Shown in pieces: positions 34,991-46,276 of a stretch of DNA of 64,000 nucleotides (positions within the stretch are counted from its first letter, which is position 1; each line of letters opens with the position of its first letter). Location: contig CM070684.1 of the NCBI GenBank assembly GCA_036346265.1, forward strand, positions 2,232,001 through 2,296,000, written 5' to 3'. This DNA comes from Melocanna baccifera (taxonomy: Eukaryota; Streptophyta; Magnoliopsida; Poales; Poaceae). The notes beneath the pieces are model-generated. The model searched no databases. It saw only the letters and a program-made list of their open reading frames with translations, and was not told where the DNA came from. The position numbers and the translations under genes are program-made.

Positions 34991-35334
34991 GTAGGTGGCA
35001 GCTGCTGCGTGACACTGCTCTCAGGTCTGGTTACTTTGATTGCGGTGGAGGAGTTCTGGTATCAACCATCTTGCTCGAAAAGAAAAAAAGCTGGCAGTGA
35101 CCAAAGGTAAAAGGCGAGAGGAAAAGCATAGATAAGAGGTAAATCGTCTAAAGGGTTTTGCTTAATGAAAACCTAAACTAAACAAACACTTAGCCAAAAG
35201 GCTAACAAAGAAGCGAACAAAAATAAACTCCATTAAAAGATTGACATGATCGCAATATAATGCTTTTAAGGCAATATTTGCAGCTCACATCACACACAAC
35301 TGCAAATAAAATCCAACGTGTCTACTCGCACTAT

Positions 35335-35841
35335 CTACTCTGAAGGCTCCCACTCGGGTCCTGACAAATATGGTACACTGCTATCGCCCTCAGAATCGCT
35401 GTAGACAACCCACGAGTTGCGGATCGGCGGCGACTGCTCTCTGACTGGGGCTGGGGTGAACCGGCTGAGGTAAGCTCGACGATCTCCGGTGATACGACGT
35501 CTTTGCTCCGGGCTCGGCGGTGTAGGCGACGGTAGAGGTACTGGCGAATGCGGTCGGGGCTCCTCCCAGACTGGCTCTGGTAGTCTCGGGGTGGCTCCGT
35601 ACTGCTCCTTGAACTTTCGGACGAGTCTGGCCATGTTGATTTTGTATAGCTTGCAAAGTCGACGGATGGCTTTGTGCGCAACTCCTTGTGCTGACATCTC
35701 TCCACTGGCACCGGCATTCTTGAAGCTGTGGTGTAGCACCTGCTTGCCGACTCGGGTGGTGAAGTATAGCCTGGAGATGCTCCCGATGCGTTGACCCTTA
35801 TGCTTCTCATCCTTGGTGAGGTAGACGGACAATCTCTTCAT
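35335..35841 (-). CDS. ORF0 of unknown function, 168 codons open
   Basis: An intact frame between the primer-binding site and gag. It starts at the Met MKRLSVYLTKDEKHKGQRIG, and the open frame extends further upstream through DHHYAALLEPR, so the true start may be earlier. The middle reads GVAHKAIRRLCKLYKINMAR, whose spacing resembles the YQDAARMAIASCARGIRKK segment of the other ORF0. A Pro-rich linker follows (about residues 85-125), then an acidic C-terminus VVYSDSEGDSSVPYL. No known domain is recognised. ORF0 genes of similar position are reported for rice RIRE3/RIRE8. The intact frame next to a broken gag-pol is notable. Confidence 0.65.
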   Translation of the reverse strand: MKRLSVYLTKDEKHKGQRIGSISRLYFTTRVGKQVLHHSFKNAGASGEMSAQGVAHKAIRRLCKLYKINMARLVRKFKEQYGATPRLPEPVWEEPRPHSPVPLPSPTPPSPEQRRRITGDRRAYLSRFTPAPVREQSPPIRNSWVVYSDSEGDSSVPYLSGPEWEPSE

Positions 35842-36113
35842 TCGAGGCTCCAGCAGAGCAGCGTAGTGATGATCTCCATCCTCCTGTCGGGCTGTAAGAA
35901 GCTTGGGACATCTAATGCATTTATAAAGGAAAGATCAGTTTATAACTTTAGGAAAACAAATTTTGCAAGAGTTGGGGCGAGAGACAAGAATCCTTAAGAA
36001 TGAGCTAAGAAGATAGAGATATTACTAAATATCAAATTTAGTTGGTTTGATTTAGAAAATAAATTTTTGGGCTATCGACCAATCTAACTAGGGCTTAGTC
36101 CTCTGATCGATAT

Positions 36114-36126
36114 GGCTTTGATACCA
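36114..36126 (-). other. Primer-binding site of the minus-strand element
   Basis: The reverse complement reads TGGTATCAAAGCC, one base off the initiator-Met site TGGTATCAGAGCC, four bases inside the LTR end at 36131. Confidence 0.85.
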
Positions 36127-36130
36127 TCTC

Positions 36131-39083
36131 TGTCGAGACCGAATATGCAAATTCGGTCTCTGCGTATAAGCGCACTAGTTCGAGGATCACGCTAGTGCAC
36201 ACGATCAAACATAGATGTCATCACAGTCATACACACGACAATAATAAAGGAAAACTCGAATATTGATAAAATATCAAAGGTACGACCTCATGGCCAAGCT
36301 TACAATATCTCTAGCCGGAAGGGCTTAATAAAATAGGAGCGGAAATCCAAAATAAAGCGTAGCGACCAATCGACAAGCCACAGGCTATCAAGTGGAGAAC
36401 GAAGCCTAATCCGTGAAGTCGTCGTAGTACTCTCATTCTGGAACCTCCTGCTGATAGTACTCCTCTCCCTCAACTGAGTAACATAGGCGTAAAGCCGTGA
36501 GTACATTGGTACTTAGTAAGTCGTTTGTAACATTGAATGCAATATAATATGCAAGGCTTACCAAAGGAGGGCTGAAAGGTTAATTTGTATAAAGGCATTT
36601 ATCGATGAAATATATTAAATAACTTGAAAGCGAAAGTTAGCGAAAACGATAATAATAGATAATCAAAGGAATAAACATGAACCACTTGTGAACACCAATT
36701 CACAAGTTAAACCAACAGTGAACTACCTGTCCACTCCCAACATAAACCACCAAGTTATAAGTGAAACACTAACCCTCGTGTGAAATCCCCGAGCAATGTC
36801 CATCACCGAGGGGCGGCTATTCGAATAGTTCTACACTCTGCGGAGGTTGCTGCTGTACCCACACGATGTGATTAGCCTCGATCTCGGAAATCACAACAAG
36901 GCCTTTACAATGCTCTATCTCAACACAATCACGCCGCTAGGGTTTCGCATCACACCCCCTTTGCGCCACATGGAAATCAGCAACCATGTCCATCACAATG
37001 GCGAAATTGAGTTGAAATATTACAAATTATTCAGCGAGTCCATCCCATAATAGACATGTGGTTTACGATTAAGCTCGGATCAATGGCGCACAAAGTTAAG
37101 TCCTTAACATTACCCAAGCGAGGCTACCACATCCCGAAGTGCAGCGCACCTCCCCTTCTTGCACGATCACTGCTTGAGTGAAAACCAATTTACATAACCA
37201 AGCCAACGTCACACCAATGGCGTGGCACAAATTTAATACATGTGGCACCAACCACGGTTCCATATGTCATTAAGTCAAATTAATAATTTAACATGTGTGA
37301 TGAGATCAATCGTAAATATAAGCCGGCTAAGCAATCTAATCATACCAACCCATGTGACAAATAATCTAGAATCACTAATAAATTACCCAACCTATGGTGA
37401 CAATGGCATCATGGTATTCCAAAGTATCAAGGAGGTATAATTTCAATTGGGACGATAACTACCAGTTACAACGGTTGAATAAAAGTAGCGATGCAATGTA
37501 ATTTAAAACAAAATAATTAAATACTAGATTGTAAAACTGGGTTCAACATGATCAAAGGACACGACTTGCCTTCGTTATGCTCGTGGGGTACTCACGGTCT
37601 TGGCGCGAAACTGCTCCTCGGAATCGAATCTAACGAGAGAAAGCGACCATAAACAAAGAAACACATAAAATGATAAGTAAATGAACTCCAAAATTCACAA
37701 AACCAGAACCAACCGCTAGAGCTTGATTTTAGATGAATTTAGAAAAAAGAACGGGGTCAATCGGAGCTAGGACGGAAGAGAACGCGCTCTCGGAAAATTA
37801 ATTCTAAAATTAATTCGGGAAATTCAAAAAGTGCATCTGTCTTTGTGAACCCGGTCCACAGGATTACGGTCCACCGTGAACCCGCGCACGGAGCAGTACA
37901 CGCGAGAGAGGCGGCGGCGACGGCGGGGGTGATGTGGCGGCATATGCTGCCACGTGTCACCCGGTAGCGTGGCGGTGGCGTGGCTGCCACGTGGCTCGAG
38001 GGCGGCTCGAAGGCGGCGTGGGCGCGGCGGCGTGGCACGGGCGCGGGCGCGAGTGGCGGCGGCGAATCCGGCGGTCGCGAGGGCGACCGCGGCGAGATCT
38101 GGATCCTGATCCAGATGCAGAGCGGCGTGGCGTGGCGTTGGCGCGCGGCAGCGGCGCGGCGGCGGGATGCGGCGGCGGGCGGCGCGCGTGGCGCGCGGGC
38201 GGATCGGCGGCGGCGTGGCGGCGCGGCGCGCGGCGGCGGGCTCGCGGCGCGGCGGCTTCGGCAGCGAGGCGGCGCGGGAGCTCACCGGCGGGGTTGGCGT
38301 CATTTGCTCCGGCGACCTCGGGCGGCAGCGACGAGCGGCGCAGGCGGCGGCGAGCAACTCGGCGGCGGTGCGGGCGCAGGGCGAGGCGAGGAGCGGCGGC
38401 GGGGCTCGGGTGTCGGCATGCGAACCGAGGGCGAGCGGCGGGTTTATCACGCGAACCGAGGCGTCCAATCCGGATATGGCGGCGGTCGCAAGCGTGGGCG
38501 GGTTAGGCGGCTGGGATGCGGCCACGCGGCAAGATCGGACGAGGCGAGCGGTTAGGGTTAGGGTTAGGGCTTGCGGCGTGGGCGTGGGTGAATGGTGGGG
38601 ATCGCGCGCGCGATCGAGCGCGTCGAGGCGGCTTGGTGAGCGCGGCGATGCGGGCGTCTTTGGTGCGCCGCGCGTCAGTGCGATGCGCGGCAGCGTGGCG
38701 AGCTGCGAGATTGGCGTGGCGCGGGCGCGGGAAGCGAGAATCTGGCGCGGGGCGCGGGATGGGCGACGCGTGGAGGAGAGAGGGAGATCGGGCGGCGGGG
38801 GTTTATTTTTTTCTTTTCTTTTTCCAGAAATTCAAATAAACTTCTAAAAGCTCTAGAAAATAGCAAATAAATCTCAAAAATTCACCAAAAATACCAAAAA
38901 ATTCCTTGAGACCTGAAGAACACAAATAAAATATTTTCAACTTCTGTTAATATTTATTTTAATCATATTAAATCCTTGAAAATTCTGAAAATTCATTTGA
39001 AGCTTGAATTAGATTCAAAAAATTCCAGAAAATTCATTTTTAAATTCCAGACTTTAAAAATTTCAGAAAAATAGGATGTTACA
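36131..39083 (-). repeat. 5' LTR of the minus-strand element
   Basis: It begins TGTCGAGACC on the + strand (element 3' LTR terminus TCTCGACA) and ends GGATGTTACA at 39083. A triple GTTAGGG run lies at 38551-38570. The GC-rich block 37860-38780 gives long chance frames (such as 37934-38847) with Arg/Ala/Gly composition that I do not accept as genes. Confidence 0.9.
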
Positions 39084-40505
39084 TGCACCGTCATCACTTT
39101 GAGCCCATCATTCTAGAATACGATCGTAGCCTCGACTCGCATTTTGATCACTCCAATGAAGTTCTTCAAAATCCTTTTGCGTCACATTGTGTTCCCGAGT
39201 ATCATCCACCCTCACGTCAAATTAATTTGATATTCATGCGGCCAATCGATAGAAATCAAGCTTTTCCCAAAACCGGCCAAAATCGCCTCTTGTCATTGAT
39301 TCACCATCTTCGATGAGCCAAATTCCAATTCCTTGCTTCTACACCATCATCACCACATCCCCTACTTGTTCCATACTCCAATTTGTCCAATGTGCCATAG
39401 TGGAAGTCCGCCATCATTGCCACCATCATGCCAGCCACTTGTCACCATTGCCATCCTGTTCCACTACTCTATGGCCAAACTGACTTCACCAACACATTCC
39501 TTGGGACAAGGCCGTGCCCATGCTTGCGATCGCCATCGCCGGCCATCACCAGAGTGTCATGCCACCATTGTTGCTTATGTCGCCACCTCCCATGTCTTCT
39601 TTGAGGAGCCACTAATTCATTTTGGCCTTGGTGCCACCACTCGAGTCTTTGTTCATCGAGTCTTGGCCACCGCCATGATTGCTTGCACATGTGCTCTGTT
39701 TTCCCTTAGAAGCTTCTATGTTCTCTTCACTTGCTTTTGTCTTGTGTATATGACAACCATGGCTCACATGTCATCCACCACTTCACTTTAAAAAACAAGC
39801 CAATAAAAAGATTCTAGGGAATATTATCTCATTTCTCTTTTCCAGAGTTTCATTCTGTTCAAACTTTTGATGATTCGTTCTTTGTCGTTCAAACTCTGAA
39901 TCAAGTGATTGAAGATCTTAATTTCATCTAAAATCCTAATCTACCTCCCAGTTCCTATTTTGTAATTTTATGATTTTATTTGAATTTAGTTGTTTATTTA
40001 TCATTGTTGGTGTTTTAATATCGATCTTATCTATGATTATGGATTTGGGGGAGCTCTTGAAGACCTGACTATGATCACACAAAGAAAAGACACAAGGATT
40101 TTTATATAGCTTTGGGCCTTCTCATGGGAGAATAATAACCCTACTCCTGTGTGGCTATTACTCGATGAGCTAATTACAATCAGGAAAGAAAGTAATGAGG
40201 AATGTTTTGTGCTACTTCCATTTTCTCTCCAATATATCTCCTTTCGTCCCTCTTCTCCCTAACATCAACCTTTATATAACTTGTGAAGTAGCAGTAGTTG
40301 TTGTATGCCAAGAGACGCCTTAATACTTCGAATGATAACCATCCGACGAGATTTATTGTAAGAGAGTTGTGATATCATTGTGCAGCAGTTTACTGTTAGA
40401 GAAGTTATGTGCAGTTATTTAAGAGAATAAGTGCATGTGCTACCACCTTGTCAGACAAATCTAGGATGTAGTAGGTTGTCGTAGACAAGCCAGTCGGAGA
40501 TAGGC
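39084..40505. other. Unassigned sequence, probably retrotransposon-derived
   Basis: The DNA is moderately AT-rich with a region of CACCATCATC-like words (39333-39560). From 40050 there is an LTR-like stretch on the - strand with a TATA-like run near 40100 and 40270. A + strand frame at 39333-39791 (152 codons) is Cys/His-rich but has no domain I recognise. No gene is supported. Confidence 0.4.
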
Positions 40506-40651
40506 TAGTCGCAGAAAAGTCTACGACCACAGGGTGATCGTAGGACAACTTACGACTATGTTATGCTCATAAGAGAACTTATGGCTATGAAGTGGTTATA
40601 GAAGGAATTACGACTATGAAGTGGTCATAGAAGAGCTTACAACTAAGGAGT
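40506..40651 (+). repeat. 29-bp minisatellite, left part
   Basis: Five adjacent diverged units of exactly 29 bp start at 40506, 40535, 40564, 40593 and 40622, of the type TGGTCATAGAAGAGCTTACA plus nine bases. Further degenerate units may lie to the left (CGTAGACAAGCCAGTCGGAG). The array is broken by the solo LTR at 40652 and continues at 55828. Confidence 0.85.
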
Positions 40652-41620
40652 TGTAACATCCCGATTTTTGGGGATTTTTAAAACCTTGAATTTAAAAATA
40701 AATTTTGGAATTTTCACGAATTTTAATCAAGCTTAAACTGAATTTTCAAAATTTTAAATAATTTAATGTGATTAAATTATACTTCAACAATTAGCTAAAA
40801 ATAGTTTAATTAAGTTCCTTGGGTCACAAGACATTTTCTGGAATTTTCTAGAATTAAATTAAGCTTCAAATGAATTTTAGAATTTTAAAATGATTTAATC
40901 TGAGTAAAATAAACATCAACATAAGTTGAAAATATTTTATTTGGATTCTTCAGGTCTCAAGGAATTGTTTGGTATTTTTGGTGAATTTTTGGGATTTATT
41001 TGCTATTTTTCTAGAGCCTCTTGAAGTTTAATTGAATTTTCTGGATTAAAAAAAATCGGGAATTTCCCTCAGCCGTTGGATCTCCTCCCGCGACACGCGT
41101 CGCCCATCCCCGGCCCCTCTCCTCACCGCCTCCCTCGGCCAGGCCCGCTCTCGCCCCCGCCTCACTCCCCGCTGCCCGATCTTGCCCCCTAGCCACGCGG
41201 GAGCATCCCCACCGCCGATCCCGCGCCCGCCCGCGCGTCGCCCGCCTCGCGCGCGTGTGCCCCTAGCCAGCGCGCGTGCCTCGATCGCCACGTCCGGACC
41301 CGCACCCCGCGCGCCGCGCCGCGTCGCGGCGCCCGCGCGTGCGCCGACCGCAGCGTCACCCATCGCCGACCGTCCCACCCCCGCGCCATCGCATCGTCGC
41401 CGTCCATCCCGGGAGGCACCAGCTTGCGCCACACGTTCCCCCCTCCGCCGTCGGATCCCGCCGACACGTCCTCACCGCACCACGCGTCAGCAATCCTCAC
41501 CGCCCGCTTCGCGCGCGCATCTGCGCTGCTCGCTCAAATCGGCCGGCTCGAATCCGGCAGCGTGCCGCACCCGATCGCCGTCCGCCCGCCGCGCCGGCGC
41601 CTGCGTACGCGTCAGCCCTA

Positions 41621-41775
41621 CCCACGTGGCATGCCACATCAGCCCTAATGCCACATGGCATGCCACATGTCGTGCCACGTTAGCCAAGACCTACCCCCAG
41701 GTGCCACGTGGCAGCCACGTCAGCTGCCACGTCACCTGTGCCACGTGGTGGCAGCAGCGCGCGCCACGTCAGCAC
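41621..41775. promoter_or_regulatory. ACGT-core motif array in the solo LTR
   Basis: CCACGTGGC, CCACGTCAGC and CCACATGTC-type words recur about ten times in 155 bp, equivalent to the arrays in the Tekay-type LTRs. The region precedes TATA-poor sequence, so the promoter position is uncertain here. Confidence 0.45.
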
Positions 41776-42974
41776 CGCCCCACCGCGTCAGCGCCCCCTC
41801 TCTCCGCGTGTACTGTTCCGTGCGCCGGGTTCACGGTGGACTCGGTATTCCGTACGCCGGGTTCACAGCACAGTGCACTTCTCCTCCATCCTAGCTCCGA
41901 TTGACCCCGTTCTTTTTTCTAAATTCATCTAAAATCGAGCTCTAGCTTTTGGTTCTAGTTTCATGAATTTTGGAGTTTATTTGCTTGTCATTTTATGTGT
42001 TTTCTTTATTTTGGTCGTTTTCTCTCTCGTTAGATTCGGATTCCGGAGGAGCAGGTTCTACGCCCGAAGACCAGGAGCACCTCACTGAGCATAACCAAGG
42101 CAAGTCGTGTCCTTTGATCATGTTGAACCCAGTTAGTAATCTATTATTTATTTATTTTGTTTTAAATTACATTGCATCGCTATTTATTATTCAAACCTTG
42201 TACTGGTAGTTATCATTCCAATTGAATATTTCCTCCCTTGTCATTTTGAACACCCTGATGCCCATTGTCACCTTAGGTTGGGAATTTAACTAGTGATGTT
42301 ATGATATTTGTGACACGGGTTGGCACGAATAGATGCTTAGCCTTGCTTACATTTATGAAAGGGGTTTATCATCACATGTAAATTAATAATTTGACTTAAT
42401 GAGATATGAAACTATGGTTGGTGCCACGTATATTAAAATTTGTGCCATGACGTTGGTGCGTCGTCGGCGGTGGTTATACAAACTGGTTTTGCACTCGGGC
42501 GAGTGATCGTGCAGTAAAGGGGGGAAGTGTTGGAGCACTTCGAGGGATGTGGTAGTCTCGCCCGGGTATTGTTAAGGACTTAACTTTGTGCGCCATTGAA
42601 CTGAGTTTTTGAGAGACCATGTGGTGGTAGCCTCGGTTGTGTGATGAGTAATTGACTCGTGTCCTAAAGTCGAGTTTGTTCGGGCATTATTTTAATTCTT
42701 GCGCGGATATTTATTTACATCATGCAGTGCGGTGCTATGAAATATATTTTCTTATGCGTGTATTGCGGGACATCGAGTGGAGTCGTGGCGAGACACGGGT
42801 GACCGGACTAGGCATAGGCGGTCTTGAGGTCGAGCAGTCGGGATGTGTCGAAGACGGCGAGGACTCGAAGTGGCTGCGGCGTGCGCGGCAAGAGGCGAGA
42901 AGCTTCGGGAAGGTGTAGGAGGCGTTTTGGAAAATACGCAATGCTGCTGTCGGGCGGATTTTATATGGAATGAT

Positions 42975-43134
42975 CCATTAGTGGAGAGGTGTTGTAACCT
43001 AATGGGTATAATTGAGTGTAAACCCATTAGTGGAGAGGAGTTGTAACCTAATGGGTATAATTGAGTATAAACCCATTAGTGGAGAGTGGTGTGACCTAAT
43101 GGGTAAAGTAGTCTACTAGACCCATTAGTGGAGG
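42975..43134 (+). repeat. 49-bp tandem repeats upstream of the LTR TATA box
   Basis: Units begin CCATTAGTGGAG at 42975, 43024, 43073 and 43122 (the last is partial), spaced by exactly 49 bp. Each full unit contains CCATTAG and CTAATGG, which are complementary and could form a hairpin. The same array stands at 52920-53079 in the 3' LTR. Confidence 0.9.
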
Positions 43135-44532
43135 CTATAAATAGAGGTGCTCTTTAGGTGGAGAAGTGCACCTTGAGAGAGAGAGAAAGAAAAATGGGTA
43201 TGAGTATTAGGGTGTCCTAATGCTTGTGCTTTTGGGAGAGAAATATTTTTGCAAGTTCTAGGGTTCTATTCTCTCCTTGTATGTGTTCTTGGATGAGACA
43301 TGGAAGAGTGATGTAAAACACTTATGTGTTATATTAATCGTTCATCGCTCTTCGTCTCAACATGAATATTCTTGTTTTATATCTCGCGCAATTTACTTGC
43401 TTTTGTTTTAATTCAATGTTCTTGTTCTAGTTGCTATTGTCAATATATATATTTATGTATTTGCTTTGAACGGGGATTCATCTCAAAGCACTTTGGCTAG
43501 TTCATCCCGAAAGCAAATTTTCTAGCTTCAATTTATTAATTTTCTTGTTGCTCGATGATGGGAGTTGACTTCAAGATCAAGTGATCAGTTCTTCCCAAGA
43601 GTTTCAGCAAGAGAAGGTTATGCAATTTTTGTTGTCCTGTGAATTAAGTAGAGGAGCAATGATATGAGTTGTTTCCTTGTTGTTCTTCCTGTTCTTGCTA
43701 GTTAATCTTGTTCAAAGTTCTTGTGAGGAGAAGTATACTCTCTTTGATCACAATGTTTGCAGCAAGCAGTATCTGTTTGTGTTCAGGGCTCTTTTCGGTT
43801 GGTTAATCTCAGGTTGTTTTTCAGTTTGTTTGCTGCAAGGCTATTGATCCTTCCTCTGTTTGGCTGTACCAAGTTGTAGTTTCATTAGCAGAAGGACTGC
43901 AGTCTATGCCTCTGTAATTAGCTTCTTTCGGCAGCAAGCAACATATATTTTTTCTTCTATTCTCTCCCTTCGGGTCTAGCAGATTTGGGACAGCAACTCC
44001 AGTTTTTTTTGCTGCTGTTCTTGGGTTTCGTGTTGCTGCCCCCAAGGTTCGGCCAGCAGCCCTGCTTTGCAGTCTGCTGTTTGCAGCTGCTGTTTGCGCA
44101 TCATTATTATTTACTTGCTGCTGCAGCAGAGTGTGCTCCCTTCCTGCTACATGTTTCGGCCAGCTGTATGTACTGCTAGACACTGCTGCACTTTTCGGCC
44201 AGGTGGTTGGTGTTCCCTTGATGCTTTTTGGCCAGGCTGTTCCACCTTGTTCCCTGCTCTGTTCGGCAACAACTGTGATAGTTAAAGTCTGCTTTAAGGC
44301 AATTTGTTGTGTGCTGTTTGCTGCTCCTTCCAATCAAGTTTAGAGAGCATCTGGATCACTTGTTGTGACCTTTTATTTTTAGTCTTTATTCAGTCTGCAA
44401 GTTTATTGGGATACTTGTTTTTGGCTTTTAATTTTACTGTCTCTCATTTGCCTTACATTTTCTTGCGAACTAATCTCCTAGTTATTTGTTTTTTTAGTCA
44501 GTTTATCTTCATCTCTTTTGATTTTCTAGTTG

Positions 44533-44534
<2 letters not shown>

Positions 44535-44590
<56 letters not shown>
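44535..44590. repeat. (AT)n microsatellite in the 5' LTR
   Basis: A run of more than 20 AT dinucleotides follows TAGTTGTTAT. The 3' LTR has the same run at 54470-54530 with a different length. Confidence 0.95.
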
Positions 44591-44592
<2 letters not shown>

Positions 44593-44928
44593 TTAAGTTT
44601 TCCAAAGATTACAAAATCAGTTCTTGGTTAATAGCTTTTACAAAGATCAATGTGTTGCTGTCCTTTTAAAGTATATGTTGAAAAATTTTAGAGATAGCTA
44701 ATCTGTTTTTTTTTGTAACTGTTGGTCTTGGTCTATCTTCTTTGTGATCATCTTTAGTATTTCGCCAAAATCTGATTTCGGTTTTCTGTTAAGCAAACTT
44801 TTTCTTCATAGTTTTCATAGCTATTGGAGAAGAAGTATGAATTTGGGGCGGTTCTTTTAGAGTGAATACCCTGGGTAATTTTAAAGGCACCATTCACCCC
44901 CCCTCTGTTGCCATTTCCGATCCTTCAA

Positions 44929-44942
44929 TTGGTATCAGAGCC
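44929..44942 (+). other. Copia primer-binding site
   Basis: TTGGTATCAGAGCC lies one base after the LTR end. It matches the 3' end of initiator tRNA-Met. Confidence 0.9.
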
Positions 44943-44983
44943 GGTTAACTCTTGTCTATAGATCTTAACCGGTCTCAAGAGCC

Positions 44984-46276
44984 ATGGCGACGGACAAGTA
45001 CTCGACCAAGCCGCCCGTTTTCGATGGCATCGATTACCCCTTCTGGAAGAGCCGAATGGAGACATATATCCGGGCCGGGGTATGCCATCGGCGCAAGGTC
45101 AAGACCCGTTTGTTGTTCCCTCGATGAGGACATCAATGCTAATAATATGGCTGATGTTGAGGCAAATGCTAAGGCAAGGAACATTATAATCCGAGTGCGG
45201 CGAGGAGCGGTGATCGCATCTCTCATCTCATGCGGCCCCGACCTCGGGCGACCCTCGGCGCATATCATGAGGCACCACCAGTTAAGGCGGTTCGGCGAGG
45301 ACCAGTTCAAGCGAGATTACAATAAGTTTGAAATGCTCATTGGCGAGTCCCTTGATGAGTGTTTTGCGCGTTTTCACAAAATGCTAAGCAACCTCGGCGG
45401 TCGGTCTCACATACTCCGACTCGGATAACGCAGCCAGATGCTCCTTGCACTCGATCTGCGTGTTTGGGAGATGAAAGTGACTACCATCAAGGACACCACG
45501 GACCTCTCGACTTTGACTCTTGATGTGCTGTACTCGCGTCTCAAGACTCATGAGATTGACATTGTCTCGCAAGTCGAAGTCACGATCGATGGCCTAGTCA
45601 CCGATCCGGTTCGCACGGTCTTTCTTCTGATTTGCCGTGTGGATTCTCTCTTGCTGCTCTCTGTGACATAACTGATGATCAGTTAGAGCAGCTCGAGGAT
45701 GAGCAACTGGCCCTCCTAACTCGGAAGTTTTCTCATGCTTACAAGAGGAGGAGGGACGAAGAGAGGAGGACTGTCATTTGTTTGAGTGTGGTGGCCCCAA
45801 CCACATTGGGCAAATTGCCCCAAGCTGGTGAAGGGCAAGAACGACTACGGCGGTGTAAGCAAGAACGACTACATCAACAAGAACCGCAACAAGAAACCCC
45901 CAGTTCACGCTCAAGGCAAGAAGAAGTTCGCAACTTTGGCAAAGCCAAGAAGCTCTTCCACGTGTCCTCACCGCGCCGGCGACATCGACTTGGCGGCGTG
46001 GAGGGTGGGCGGCGGCGGCGATAAGGATGATCAAGATCCCAAGGATGGCGGCGACTTCATCGGCATGTGCTTCATGGCCAGCGACAACGGCGTCGTGCGG
46101 CAATGAGCTCTGGCGACTCCGATGAGGTAGGTCCCTCCTACGACCAGCTCTATCTTGCATTTACGAAGCTAGGAAAGTTTTATGCAAGATCTAGAGCTAG
46201 GATTGTGGATCTTGAGAAGGAAGTAGAGAGATCGTCACGGAGTTTACTTCACTTATATCTACTCCCTCTCGTGTGA
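44984..46276 (+). pseudogene. Copia gag, broken
   Basis: The ATG at 44984 starts MATDKYSTKPPVFDGIDYPFW, typical of SIRE-like gag. After a break, the frame 44952-45428 gives RFGEDQFKRDYNKFEMLIGE and SLDECFARFHKMLSNL (UBN2 domain). A damaged zinc knuckle (ECGGPNHIGQ-type) lies near 45785-45820. A Lys/Asn-rich tail and a coiled-coil-like stretch (YARSRARIVDLEKEVERSS) end near 46276. At least three frame breaks are present. Gag would build the particle. Confidence 0.82.

Larger units (their letters stand above)
27650..39083 (-). mobile_element. Tekay-type chromovirus on the minus strand, two LTRs, frame-broken
   Basis: Two closely related LTRs (27650-30653 and 36131-39083) enclose an internal region read right to left: primer-binding site, ORF0, gag, protease, RT-RNase H, integrase, chromodomain, polypurine tract. 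The LTR ends read TGTAACATCC and GGTCTCGACA on the - strand. Flanking bases are TGCCT-like on the left and TGCAC on the right, not an exact duplication, so the insertion borders are uncertain by a few bases. The LTR family is the one found as a solo LTR at 40652 on the other strand. Confidence 0.88.
42610..44927 (+). repeat. 5' LTR of the SIRE-like copia element
   Basis: It begins TGAGAGACCATGTGGTGG and ends CCGATCCTTCA. It carries four copies of a 49-bp repeat (42975-43134), a TATA box TATAAATA at 43136-43143 and an (AT)n run at about 44535-44590. Confidence 0.92.

Noticed and set aside
38551..38570. An interstitial telomere repeat array
   Set aside because: Only three units, inside an LTR, and of TTAGGG rather than plant TTTAGGG type; reported only as a low-interest motif.
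39333..39791. 152-codon Cys/His-rich frame
   Set aside because: It consists of CACCATCATC-type repeats and has no Cys/His spacing of a known zinc finger.
42975..43134. CRISPR-like array
   Set aside because: The 49-bp units are contiguous with no unique spacers, the genome is a plant, and the array lies in a copia LTR.
43821..44333. Minus-strand frames of 123-170 codons in both copia LTRs (also 53892-54263)
   Set aside because: They are in LTR sequence, are not conserved in length between the two LTRs, and have no recognisable domain; chance frames.
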